DNA from: Trifolium pratense
Lineage: Eukaryota > Streptophyta > Magnoliopsida > Fabales > Fabaceae
Assembly (NCBI RefSeq): GCF_020283565.1
Contig: NC_060059.1
Coordinates: 10,547,501-10,611,500, forward strand
Reading direction: 5' to 3'
DNA: 64,000 bases
The notes below the pieces were generated by a model, which worked only from the letters and a program-made list of their open reading frames with translations, had not been told where the DNA came from and made no database searches. Below are positions 43,037-54,467 of the stretch, piece after piece. Both the position numbers and the translations under genes were made by a program. Position 1 is the stretch's first letter, and every line of letters starts with the position of its first letter.

Positions 43037-45808
43037 CTACATGCCATACCTTGCTATTCCTTGAGGATTGACTTGGGATAAATGAATGCCTTGAGTTCTC
43101 ATGTTAGTATCACTCCAGATCAAAGGCGCTACCATCGAGTCCAAACCCAGCATCCTCTTTGTCCCACCACCAAGTGATCCTTCTAGAGTCAATCCTCTGA
43201 GACTTTCAAGCGATGTTAGGCAACTTTCAGCAGAACAGTTTGCACCTTGGGGCTGGAGAATATAGGGTACTTCTGAAACATGCATTCCATTTCCACCTAG
43301 CACGGTATTTGGTAGTTCTTGAAATTTTTGGATGTCTGTGTCTATAGTTGCATCACCAATAAACTGATCAGCCAACATCTTACACGCTCTCTCAAGCATG
43401 GCCATATATCTCCGTTCTGCATCTTGGCGAATTTGCAAGTGCTTCTCTGCCTGCAATAACATAATAGTAAGCATTACGGTACTTTTATCAGACATAAGAT
43501 AATCTATTGAGAAAACAGTAAATAAAACATATCTATTTCATACTATCATTTATTTCTCTCTGCAATAAATAGTTAAGGGTGTTATTGACAAAACAACAAT
43601 AAATGTTGAATTGAAATTTGAAAGTGACAAGTAAACAGGAACAAAAAAATTCTACAAAAACAACAAGTAATAAGTCCAAAAACGACATATATTGAGTATA
43701 ACCAAAACTATAATACATTGTGCAGCAAGAAAAGGAAATTTACCTCCACTAGTAAATGTAGCTTACTCTGCACTTCCATTTGTGCTCTTAATGCCTCCTT
43801 GACTTCATGGCCCCTATATATCAAATTGCAATTCTCAATTCAATCATTCATTACCATTCAAGAATAAATGGAGGAATAACAATGTCTAGTCTAAAGAAAC
43901 CACGAAATCCTTACTCATTTGCATCAGAAACTGGTAACTTTGGAGATGAGTTTTCAGTACTAGGGCTTTCAAGAAGATATGAACCTGATATTGCTTCCAA
44001 AATAATTCAATCAGTTAAGGCAGAGACATAGACCATAACCAACAGGTTAAAATTACAAACAGAATTGCTAATGTGTACTTTAGGCCTTGTACCACACAAA
44101 TGACGGTGTTTTCTTTAATCAAGAAACGAACATAGATTAAACAGCTAACCAAGCCTCATCCAAAAAAAGTGGGTGGCATATAATTCAAAGTGTAGAGAGA
44201 TTAACGTACCATCTTTGCATCCCTCGTCCGAATCTTTTCCAGCTTGTTTACCAAGCCTGTACTTCTACAATGCAGAAAATAATAGTGTAAAACGAAAAAA
44301 TCGTAAAATTTCTATTATACCAAATATTGTAACTGTTACAACGGGATATACGCAAATGAACCTGAAGATGACTCTTCAAATGATAGAGTGTCAAACCCTT
44401 GACGTTCATGCTCCTCATGATTGCTTTTGGTGTGGCTTCTGCAAATGATAATGTTAATAATATAATAATTGTGAGAAGACCGGTAGATGCAGTTACTTAG
44501 AAGAGTTTATCAAATGGAGGAATGCCCAATAATTAGAGTTATAGAGGCATATATTACTCGAATAATGGTATTAGTTATTTCTATAAGAATTCCTAGAAAA
44601 TATTCGCAATAAATCATAACTCCAACTACAAAGTGAGAAAAGAATCAATGCCATCAATATTTAAAGATTGAAGTTTATAGCACCATAAAAGGAATAAAAC
44701 ACCATCACAATCAAAAGGCAATGCTAAAACAACAAAAAGAAGCTCAACCAAGAAAAATGAGGACTGAACGACTACGATAATGATCTTCATACAAATTCTT
44801 AAGGCATACAAATTCTTAAGGGTGAGGTACCAAAGTGTAACTACTAAAATTTAGGGATTAAACTCACTCAAAAAAATTGGGGACCAAACTCACACATTAG
44901 CTACATAGAGACTAGAAGTGCAAAAATAAGGCATATTTTTGCTGACATGAATATTCAACGTGACCCAAAAAATGAGATGAGGGACCATAATGCCAAAAAA
45001 ATTGTGGGACTAAAACTTCATTTTTTTTAAAATAAGAGACCAAAAGTGCATTTAAACCCTAATTCAATTAAGAAATCACAGTAACATAAGTACATGAAAA
45101 GTATGGAATATGCATACACTAATAACATAAATACCTACAATGACAAGACAAACTCTACTAGTACAAGAATGATGCTAACCAACATACAAACATGAAATTG
45201 AAGACAAATAGAATAGTTTCACTAAAAGTTTAACACCTCATGTTGTACTACTGGATAGTGGTTTCTACAGCATTCACAATAGATTAACTTAACAACTAAT
45301 TAAGATGAAACAAAAATGATTACAAATTATGAAAATCAAGTCTAAACACCAATTTGCAACAAATTTCACAAAATTTACAACACACACAAAAAAGTACTTC
45401 CTTTCCTAACAATAGTTTCCAGCTGTTAAACAAAAACCATTCTTCCCTATCAATGTCAAACTAATAATGGCAAAATTAAATCAATAAATTAACCAAATGG
45501 GGTACATCAAAACCACATTTAATTCTACAAAATTAGCCAACACAACAAAAGTATCCAAATTTAGAAAAAAATAAAGTAATGTGATGATGTGAGAGAGAAA
45601 TTAATGACATACTGCTAGGACCACCAAGTTGAGTGACAGCATCAACAAAACGTTGGTGAAGGTCAGTAGTCCAACGAAGACGAGGTTTAGGATCAGAAGT
45701 AAGAACAAGACAAGGGTCAGTAAGGTGACTATGATGATGATTTGTTTCTTCTTGAACAACAACAACACTTCCTTCATGGTCATGAGGACGTAACAACCTA
45801 GAAAACAT
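43037..45808 (-). CDS. MYB-CC (PHR1-LIKE type) transcription factor, six exons
   Basis: Exons, in order on the minus strand: 45808-45613, 44438-44362, 44264-44210, 43984-43915, 43813-43744, 43450-43037. All introns are GT-AG and phases agree, giving about 293 residues. The GARP/MYB-like DNA-binding domain starts DPKPRLRWTTDLHQRFVDAV, continues across the first junction as GGPSKATPKAIMR and ends LTLYHLKSHLQKYRLGKQ. The coiled coil of the CC domain (EVKEALRAQMEVQSKLHLLV, then AEKHLQIRQDAERRYMAML) spans exons 5 and 6. Proteins of this family act in the nucleus, many in phosphate-starvation or vascular programmes; I cannot name the orthologue. Intron 1 (1.17 kb) carries a degenerate repeat at about 44815-45065. 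The upstream region is interrupted by hAT elements at 46169. Confidence 0.92.
44815..45065. repeat. MITE-like repeat in intron 1 of the MYB-CC gene
   Basis: Recurrent GGGGACCAAACTCA/GGGACTAAAAC motifs lie between weak inverted ends (TAAGGGTGAGGTACCAAAGT and, reversed, TTAGGGTTTAAATGCACTTT). This type is common in legume introns. Boundaries are approximate. Confidence 0.5.
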
Positions 45809-46160
45809 CTTTTGTTTCAATGATGAAAAAAACACAAAAACACAGAAAACTCCACCAACCCAAGAAGAAGAAAAAGATGAATTTTTTTTACTATTATAAG
45901 AGAAATGGAAGAAGATAGAGATGACCCATTTGGTGAAAGAGGAAGAAGAAGTGAAATAGGGAAATGGGTAAGTGAAAAGAACAAGACTTTGGTATTGGGA
46001 AGAGAAGCCTAGTAGTAGCAAAGCAAATGGAGCTGCCACTGTCACGCTTTACTGTGATTTTGTCACTTTCTGCTTTCTTTATGCTTTTTTCTTATCAAAA
46101 ATACAAAATAATAATCAATGGCTTTCTTTGTGTTTCCCTCCAATCATTTTTCCGTGGGGT
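45809..46160 (-). promoter_or_regulatory. Remaining proximal promoter and 5' UTR of the MYB-CC gene
   Basis: Only about 350 bp separate the start codon from the target duplication of the hAT-like insertion at 46169. No certain TATA box was identified. Confidence 0.4.
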
Positions 46161-46168
46161 TTAGTTTA

Positions 46169-48212
46169 GGGGGGTGTATTGGATTAGGATTTTGACTAGA
46201 GCTGGGTATGCGGGCTAGCCCGCCCCGTTTAACCCGCCCTGCATAAGCCCGCATATTAAACGGGGCGAACAAGCCCGTCATCAAATATAAACGAGTTTTA
46301 AAATTAAGTTCGAGTTCGGTCCGCGTAAGCCCGCGGGTTAAACGGTTAACCCGCGGACTATTACAAAGAAAAACTTTTTTCAAAAAAATAAACAAAATTA
46401 ATAAAATATTGATATAATAAAAGTTAAAAAAACTATATTATTAATAATTTTATGTTATAATTTGAACTAACAAATAAAAATAAATAAAGTTTGTGATATA
46501 TTATTGAGTTTATCTATCTTTTATATATTTGAAAGTAATGCAACTAAAATCAAATTCAACTTGTTTTTATCGTAATTATTTCTCCACACATACCTCAAAT
46601 CCATAAAATAAACCCAGATGATATTGAATAAGAACTTTAACTTGTTCAAAATATAAAAAAAGAAATTTAATAGTCCAAACCAATATTAAAAGTACAACCA
46701 AAAATCTAATACAACCAACCGATTCAAAAACAAAACAGTAATGTATATAATTAACTAATTGAAAACTGAAGGAAAATAGTCACTCCTGCTTGATGCCTCC
46801 ATTGTAACACTTAAAATCCCTACATTAAAGCATATGATTAAATTGTGTTATTTTGCATTAAAACAATAAAAGATAAAGTGTCTAATAGTTAAACAAGAGG
46901 GCTTAAGATTACAAACCCAAAACAACAGACGGCAGATCTCATCAATCATCAATAGTTATACTTGGTTCATCTTTCTCATCATCATCACATTCATATTTTT
47001 CTACAATTCGTCACATCATAAATCATAATTCATAAAAGTGTTCGATTTGGATATGGACCAAATTATTTATAAATGGTAAATTTTGTAATTAATTATATTT
47101 ATAAAAAAAGAATGTGGGTCACGGGCTAACCCGCGAACCCGCGGATTTAACCCGCATAACCCGCGGTTTTAACGGTCCAACCCACACGGGCAAAAATATA
47201 AACGGGCCAAAAAAAAATGGTCTTAAGACCGCGCGGGCTGCAGGTTAAACGGGTTGGCCCGCGGACCTTGGTCCGTATACCCAGCTCTAATTTTGACGGA
47301 CAATTTTAACAAAAAAAATCTTGAAGATTTTAAAAGATTTTATAGGATTGTATAGACTTTTAAGACTTTTTAAAAGACTTTTTTACAATCAGGATTTTTC
47401 AATTTGGATTTTAAAAGACTTTAATGGATTTTATAATACAGATTTTTAAGATTTCAACTGACTTTATGAATTTTTAATATTGAAAAAAACTTTCCATTCT
47501 TGGTGAAAAAGAAAAAGAAGGGAATGAAAAAAAAAATTAACGTGAAAAAAACCAGTTGAATGATAATTAACGTGAAAAAAACAAGTATATCCCTTCCTTT
47601 GATTTGAAGATACATGGAAAAAAAATTATGAATGGATCATAGATTCATAATATATAAGAAAGAAAGAAAGAAAGAACAATAAATTGAAAAAATTAAAATC
47701 GATGGGCAATAATATATATATATAAATAATATTGAGTACACTTGTATGCATGTCCATTGTCATTCAAAAGAAATCACCATGAAGAAATTTGAAAGAGATT
47801 GAACGGGAGTTGATGGTGAAAAGAAAATCAGAATATTGATAATGTTCTATTTTGTAGATAGGAAAAAAAAAAGTCTTGAAATATTATAAAAAGTCTCATG
47901 GGTTTGGGTGAGATTGTTGGAGGAGTGTTTTGTGTGTATTTTCAACTAAAAAGTCCATCAAAATCCATTGCAAAGAAGAATCCATCAAAATCCATAGACT
48001 TTTGAATACCAGTGGACATTTTAAAAGTGGTAAGAAATCTCAATTGAATACCAACAGATTTTGTTACCCTGAAAAAAAAATCTTAATTGTCTTAATTGAA
48101 TACCACAAGATTTATTTAACTTTTCTAAAAGTCTTGATTGAATACCACAAGATTTTTTTATCATAAAAAAGTCTTTTAAAATCCTATGAAATCCTAATCC
48201 AATACACCCCCC
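46169..48212. mobile_element. hAT-like element with 8-bp TSD, carrying a nested element
   Basis: Terminal inverted repeats GGGGGGTGTATTGGATTAGG and, at the right end, CCTAATCCAATACACCCCCC. The target duplication TTAGTTTA is at 46161-46168 and 48213-48220. Removing the nested hAT and its duplicated 8 bp leaves about 943 bp. The interior has many AAAAGTCTT/AAGACTTTT and GAATACCACAAGATTT copies near the ends, typical subterminal repeats. No transposase was seen. The 8-bp duplication supports the hAT superfamily. Confidence 0.85.
46197..47289. mobile_element. Nested non-autonomous hAT element
   Basis: 1093 bp with inverted ends TAGAGCTGGGTATGCGG and CGTATACCCAGCTCTA. The perfect 8-bp target duplication ATTTTGAC is at 46189-46196 and 47290-47297. 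Subterminal zones are rich in CCCGCGG and GGGTTAAACGG blocks in both orientations; the interior is AT-rich without transposase. It sits 28 bp inside the left end of the outer element. Confidence 0.92.
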
Positions 48213-48220
48213 TTAGTTTA

Positions 48221-49096
48221 GGATTCACATTATTAGTCACAAAATTTTATTTATGGAATTTTTTAAGCATTAAAGATATTTTAAATTGTTAGCCGAGAAC
48301 GGTTTACAGACGAATTTAGGATGAGTGTAATTCTAGATAGTCGAGGCTAGGATGGTTGAAGGTCGTTAGATGAGTAAAATTTAGAAAACATGATTAGAAA
48401 TAGAATGTGAGTGGAATGAGTAATAGAACGAATTGTATAACATAGAGAATGCGATAGGATATGTGACAACGTGCAAGCAGAGTAACATTCATACTTTCAC
48501 ATACGATTGTACGAGTACCACTTGTTAATTTTAATTTAGACACAATTAATCAATCAAACGATTTATTTTACTTGCAATTTGTCTTTCATATGTGTAAATA
48601 TGGATTTTGTTTTTTTTCTTAAAACCGAAAAAGATTTGAAATTACAAATTTTGAAAAAACGTGGAGAATGCATGATTATAGTTTTTTTCCCGCGTTTTTT
48701 TAAGATTTGGCCGTTTGTGGCCAAATTACTTTTGGACTTTTTCATTTAATATCTTTTTCAGAATTTTGGATTTTTTATTATTTTGAAAATTCGGAATTCT
48801 GAAATTTTTAATATCTGAAAAATCCAAAACTTATTTTTGTTAAAACATTTAAATTAGAGGACTTTGTTTGAAGTATAAGAACTAGCCGAGGCCCGAGGGG
48901 GTGCAAAATAGATTTTTCAAATCATTCTCTTGTTTTGTTTGTTGTCTATGCAGTCCATAATTAACGTTCCCTTTTATGGGCTTGTCTAGGCTTGGTTTCT
49001 TCACACTGTGGATTATGTAGAGAAACCCATTGGGCCTAAAATATTGTGTGCTTTGTACTGAAGAAAATTATACTCTATATATAGTATATGAATAAT
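48221..49096. other. Intergenic AT-rich DNA
   Basis: Nothing recognisable except A/T runs. Confidence 0.5.
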
Positions 49097-49271
49097 GCTA
49101 GCAACACACTCTTTAATAAACACACTCCAACACACTCTCTTTTATTGGTTGAAATTCACATTGGTCCCATAAAAAAATGTGGACCCATATAATTTTTATG
49201 GGACCCATATAAATTTTAACCAATAGAAGAAAGTGTGTTAGAGTGTGTTTGTTAAAGAGTGTGTTGCTAGC
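49097..49271. mobile_element. Fold-back MITE (175 bp)
   Basis: The two halves are near-complete inverted repeats starting GCTAGCAACACACTCTTTAA on both strands. The centre is a GGACCCATAT/GGTCCCATAA motif. Superfamily unassigned because no convincing target duplication is visible. Confidence 0.85.
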
Positions 49272-49459
49272 ACTCCTCGTAGTATATATACCACAACTGA
49301 CCTAAATATTAAGGATAATAATTAGATTCATATTTATTAATTATACACAAAAAAGTATTCATAATAAATACAGAGTATAATAAAAACTCGCATTATAGGT
49401 TTATAAAAAAAATAACTTGTATTATAGATTGTGTCAGAAAATAAAAAATTTGCATTATA

Positions 49460-49935
49460 GGTATGAAAAGAAAATGGATAAAATGCAAAGGTATGTGCGG
49501 TGGGAAAAACTATGGGAGGGTTGGATAAAATGTAACGTGGACATGAAATTTTTTGTTGGGGCTGGTGTCACTATGGCGGGAGCTTGTTTCCATAATCATT
49601 TAGGCCACTTTGTGGCCGTGCAACTATCAACTTTGAAGGGGGGAGCACGAGCTCTTTTGCTTGCTATAGAAGAGGCTGAGGGGGTTTGATCGAGCTCTTT
49701 TGCTTGCAATTCATTTGAAGCGTTAAGGTACTTCTGAAATTCGTTTAATTGTTGTTCATATTATTCATATTATGTCATTTTTTGTAAATTTTGAGGTAAA
49801 GTTTGTTAGAAGATAAACAAATTTGGTGTCTCATACGCTTGCTAGTGTAACCAATTCTTAGACTAGTCTCCATAGATTTGAGTTTATTTCTTTATATATT
49901 AAACATTAGTAACTGATTAATGAAATTAATTAGGT
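49460..49935 (+). pseudogene. LINE (non-LTR) RNase H domain remnant
   Basis: One frame reads WEGWIKCNVDMKFFVGAG, ACFHNHLGHFVAVQ and ARALLLAIEEAEG, the RVT_3-type RNase H of plant L1 elements, then stops. Further on, out of frame, LVSHTLASVTNS and HRFEFISLYIEH match the C-terminus. It is truncated at the 5' end and frame-shifted. The AGCTCTTTTGCTTGC motif is duplicated inside. Confidence 0.75.
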
Positions 49936-50534
49936 TTGCTTTAATAAAAAAATAGATAAATACCAAATGAGTAGGTACTCGACGTTGCACAATTATATTT
50001 ATTACGAACCTAGAATCTCATGTATACTACCTAAACTTCTTATAGTTGACCTACCATCACATGCAATATTATTTTTCAAAAATATAAAATCAACAAAATA
50101 ATTGGTCCTTGTAACATAATTAAGCTAGTTGGTTAGAAAAGTAATGGACCTACAGATAAAGAAAATGTAACATAATATTAGGGTCATTTGTATCTGCATG
50201 TGCACTCCATGATATTCTACCACCATTGTTCTATAACCTCTTATTATTTCATGGGATTTCCATTGACTAATTGCAATTAGTGGTCGAGAATGTGAAATGA
50301 AATCAATTTGACAATGACTATACTGGTTTTTATGTCAATTTTAATAAGATCATTGGGGATTCTTTGTCCATTTTAATTTCTTTATTTTCTATTGAAAGAG
50401 ATATTTAACTTTACGAGATATGGATGGATAGCTTGATCATAATATAAATTATTAACAAGAGTTATGATATGCACGTTGATTATAATAAATTTTGAATGTG
50501 ATCATTTTCTCACTAAATTATGTTTTCTACTCAT
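49936..50534. other. Intergenic AT-rich DNA
   Basis: No gene or clear repeat seen. Confidence 0.5.
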
Positions 50535-50543
50535 TTTAAATAA

Positions 50544-52263
50544 GGGGTTTTCTAACTTAGACCCTAGTTAGGTCTAAGTTAGCAAGGTGCACCTTTTGAG
50601 TTGGACAAAAATACCCATTTTTTTTTTTTTGAAACAATAGAGCAACTGGGGCATGTATGTAATTTGCATCATAAAAATACCTTTTTTTTTTTTTTTTTAA
50701 ACAATAGAACAACTATTACATTTTTTAAATTTCTTCCAAATTTCGACCTCATTTTACGTGCGAATCGAACGCCGATTTCAAAAACTAATACCGGAAACCT
50801 TTGTAAAATTGAAAAACGATCAAAATCCATATAAGGAACGTCGAGTTTCGTTGAGTATTGAGGGAGATCGAACCGGGTCAAAAACCGGGTCGCACGACCC
50901 GTTTCTGCATAAAACGGGTGGGAGGGACGATGAACAGTGCGCGTCGCCCACGCCCACTCTCACCGGCGGCGCGTGGGGGCGCGTGCGGCCTCAGGGAAGC
51001 TCTATTTTTTTTTTATTTTTTCATAATAAAATAGTAGATAATATTCTGGAAATTTTGGTATATTGTATGAAATTTTTGGAGATACGAAACTATTTTTAGT
51101 TAATTAAATGAGTAAAAAGGTAATTAAAAATATTATAATTCCATAAAAAAATTCCAAAATTTTATGTAAAGTACTATGAATTATTTAGAACCCTCTTGTG
51201 TACCTCACTCTCCCTAGTTCAAGTCATGAAATTATTTTCACAAATTCCGCTGATTATTTAAAACCATTTAACAAATAATAATAATAATTTCATAGATTTG
51301 TACTCTGAAACCAATTGTTTTTTTATTTGTTTCTAATAAAATATTAGATAATATTCTGGAACTTTTGGTATATTTTATGAAATTTTTTGAGACCTGAAAC
51401 TATTTTTCGTTAATTAAATAAGATAAAACGGTAATTAAAAACTATTGTTTGCTTCTGAAACCATTTAGCTGGAAGAATGGTTTCAGAGAGTTATACTGTG
51501 AAACCATTCTAGCAGTAAAATGGTTTCAGAAGCAAACAATTAAAAATCAACTCCCCTGAAACCATTCTATCAGTGAAATGGTTTCAAAGTACAACGCTCT
51601 GAAACCATTGTAGCAGCTAAATGGTTTCAGAATGGTTTCAGAAGCAAACAATTAAGAAATTACTCACTGAAACCATTTTACCAGTAAAATGGTTTCAGAG
51701 AGTTATACTGTGAAACCATTCTACCAGCTAAATGGTTTCACAGTATTATATAAAGATAATTAAAGGTAGTGAAAAATTGAGTTTTTTTTTTTGTGTCCAA
51801 ATCAAACGAACCAAGTCTCTATTTGTAGACAAAAAAAAATTATGAATTTTGGTATAAAAATAAAAAAATAAAAAATTAATTTACAACGAAATAATTGAGT
51901 TTAAAGTATTAAATGAAAAAAAAAACACGCCAACCACCCAGCAGTTGACACGTGTCCTGCTTTTTTAAAATGAAATTTTCTCTCTCCAGGCGCAGATCTA
52001 GTGTGGTGCACGGGCTGGCTTATCATGGAGATGGATGATCTGGACTGTCTGATTGATCCGACAGCCATGATGAGATCATCTCTTGGCCGTCTGATGGAAA
52101 TCAACGGTCTGTAACGGTGGTCCTGCGGTAGGCGCGCGACACTGGATCAGCGCCAATATGTTTTTTTTTTTTTTTTTTAAAAAAAAGAAAGGGTATTTTT
52201 GTCCAACTCAAAAGGTGCACCTTGCTAATTTAGACCCAACTGGGTCTAAATTAGCAGCCCCCA
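50544..52263. mobile_element. MULE-like element with long TIRs and a hairpin array
   Basis: Long inverted repeats of at least 60 bp: after GGGG, the left end has TTAGACCCTAGTTAGGTCTAA, then TTAGCAAGGTGCACC and TTTTGAGTTGGACAAAAATA; the right end mirrors it. A 9-bp duplication TTTAAATAA lies at 50535-50543 and 52264-52272. This fits Mutator-like elements. The interior has a GC-rich patch (about 50930-50995), two copies of a 95-bp segment (about 51036 and 51340), an array of GAAACCATT/AATGGTTTC hairpins and a 170-bp module shared with the Harbinger element at 57438. No transposase was found. Confidence 0.8.
51455..51742. repeat. Array of TGAAACCATT / AATGGTTTCA hairpins
   Basis: At least five or six units, each TGAAACCATT, a loop of about 11-14 bases usually containing CTA-CAG, then AATGGTTTCA. 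Spacers such as AGAGTTATACTG and AGAAGCAAACAATTAA also repeat. Transcripts of either strand could form serial hairpins. Confidence 0.9.
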
Positions 52264-52637
52264 TTTAAATAAAATGAGTTTTGCTCTCCAATATGATGGG
52301 ATAATTTTGCCCAAATGCATGTCTAACAAAATACATAATTGGATGATAATTAGGGCCGGCCTAATTATATATAAAGCTGACAAAGCCCTTGTTTTAAGCC
52401 TGCAAAAAATTAATATTTTTTTATTTATAAAAATGGTCTCATAATAGAAAAAAAAAAGTTATCAATATTTTTTAACATCGATCATGAAGTGTAATGTTTG
52501 ATTTAAGGTTGATTAAGTACATTTGGAACAAAAATAATTTAGTGAGACATATATTATCCCTCGAAGAATCGAAGGTATATCTAACAACTAATGAGAATAA
52601 ATTGGCATGTTGTATTCATAAATATAACTTCTTCTTT

Positions 52638-52762
52638 TTTGTCAAATAACCTAGTGGCTAGAAAATTTTATCATTAAGATGGATAAGTAAGATGACCGAA
52701 GTTCGATCCCTGCATATATAATACAATGTCCTACGAACTGAACTAAGCCCACGGGACACTCA
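52638..52762 (-). mobile_element. tRNA-derived SINE, diverged copy
   Basis: The minus strand starts near GTGGGCTTAGTTCAGTTCG (box A), has a box B-like GGGATCGAACTTC, and ends GCCACTAGGTTATTTGACAA followed by A residues. It matches the copy at 58713-58852. No clear target duplication remains. Confidence 0.75.
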
Positions 52763-53652
52763 CAAATATTGTATTACTTTTACTTCACTAATAAATAATT
52801 TGTTTTATTCGGCTAATTTTTATAGGTTGTTAAGTAAACTACATTTAAATTCTTTGAAGTTAAAAAACAAACATTTTCATAGATAGGCAAATAAACTTTT
52901 GTAAGGGGTGGAATTAAGCAAAGGTAAAATAAATTAACATCCATAGCCTAAAATATTTACAAATAGATATATAAATAGAAAATTTTCAGTTTTCACCATA
53001 TATGGTAATGTTCAATTTCTACCCAAAGAAAACATGTTTCTATTTTATCTCATTATTCATCATGGGGAGTCTAATTAGATGTACTCTTAAATGGCAGACA
53101 CTACCATTAAATAAAGTGTACTTCATGTGAAAGCAACAAACAACTTTTGGAAAATAATAACACGAGCACAACAATAACCTTAAATTAAAAACCATAACAT
53201 TTGAAGCTTGGTTACCCCACCCTCCTACCACATTACAAAATTGTGTCACAACTTAAAGTGAGATTTTTCAATTCCTAACAATTTTTTCTAAGAATTCAAC
53301 CTCATTTGACTAAATTATATACATAAAAACATGATAATATAATTAGAGAAACATTAAATGTCAACCATTGATTCTCTCTTGTGAACCATACACAAAAGTA
53401 TGTCATGGTTTGTTGATAACGCTCACTTTAACTCTCTATATACTACTCTTAAAGTTATGATATTGACTATTACTATGAGATCAGACAATTTAGATTACGT
53501 AACTTAATTTTAAATGATCTCAACCATTGATTTAACTATATAACAACGAAAAATCCAGATGCAAAATTCAGGTGGGTCCCGCCATCGAATTTCACCTAAT
53601 AAAAGGAGTAATAGAAAAAAGAGCGTTAGAGTAAATATCGCCGACACTGCTC
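52763..53652. other. Intergenic DNA downstream of the DUF1635 gene
   Basis: AT-rich with no recognised gene. The 3' UTR of the DUF1635 gene presumably lies at the right end. Confidence 0.5.
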
Positions 53653-54467
53653 TTATGAAAATGATGGATGTGGTAGGAAATGAGTAGGTGTTGTTGGTAA
53701 GTGCTGAACAACTTTTCTACACTTTGAAACAGAACAATCAGAACCAACTGAAGAGAGTAAAAAATCCCTTTTCTTGCTTAAAGATGAAGAATTTGGAGAT
53801 GAAATCGAAACCGGAGGAATCTCGATGGCTTTGAGTTGTGGTGGTGGATGTTGCCACTGTGGAAGTGGTCCAGCTAGAAGAAGTGTTTGCAACAATGGAC
53901 CAGCTTCAACCACAGCTTTCAAAAACTTTCCTTTTTCTGGCAATGGTTTCTTTTCAGCTAACTCTAACACTGCTTGAAATTGTGTTGGAAGTGTTGTTGA
54001 ACTATTTTCTTCACAATCAGAAGAAGCATAATTTGGTGCTGAGTTATGCTCATTTTCACTTCCTGATTTGTTCTCTATTTGTAACTCTTGTTTTTCAAGC
54101 ATTAGTTTTTGACATTTTTCTCTAGCTTCATCTCTTTCTTTAATGACTTTGCTTAAAAGATCATTAGCATTAATTAATTCACATTCTTTTTTTGTAATCT
54201 CTTCTTTAGCTGACACAATTGTTGCTTCTAGCTCCAAAGTTGTGTACAAAAGTGAATGTTTCAAGTCCTCTAATAATCCCTACAAGTTCAAGAATAAAAA
54301 GCAACAAAACTAATCAAATAATTGAAATAAAAATTAAAAACCATAAGGACAATTAATTTTGAGAAAAAAAATATTTATTTGAAAGAAATTTATGAAAGTG
54401 TATATATGTGACATACCTCATCATGGTTATAGAATTCCCAACTAAGAGGGCTACATTCATATTCCAT
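53653..54467 (-). CDS. DUF1635 family protein, two exons
   Basis: Exon 1 is 54467-54417 (MEYECSPLSWEFYNHDE) and exon 2 is 54279-53653, joined by a GT-AG intron, giving about 225 residues. The N-terminal coiled coil LLEDLKHSLLYTTLELE and KERDEAREKCQKLMLEKQEL matches the DUF1635 core. The second family block, AEKKPLPEKGKFLKAVVEAG followed by PLLQTLLLAGPLPQWQHPPP and EIPPV, is intact. The tail is Ser/Pro-rich. Function is unknown; a nuclear or scaffold role is sometimes guessed but nothing here shows it. Length is normal for shorter family members and no lesion was seen. Confidence 0.92.

Noticed and set aside
46144..46395. Open frame across the left end of the nested hAT
   Set aside because: It spans two transposon boundaries and the target duplication, so it cannot be an ancestral gene.
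50669..51099. Overlapping open frames on both strands inside the MULE
   Set aside because: No recognisable domain; possibly captured gene DNA but not supportable as a gene from sequence alone.
51455..51742. CRISPR array
   Set aside because: Units are palindromes with similar spacers, in eukaryotic transposon DNA with no cas genes.
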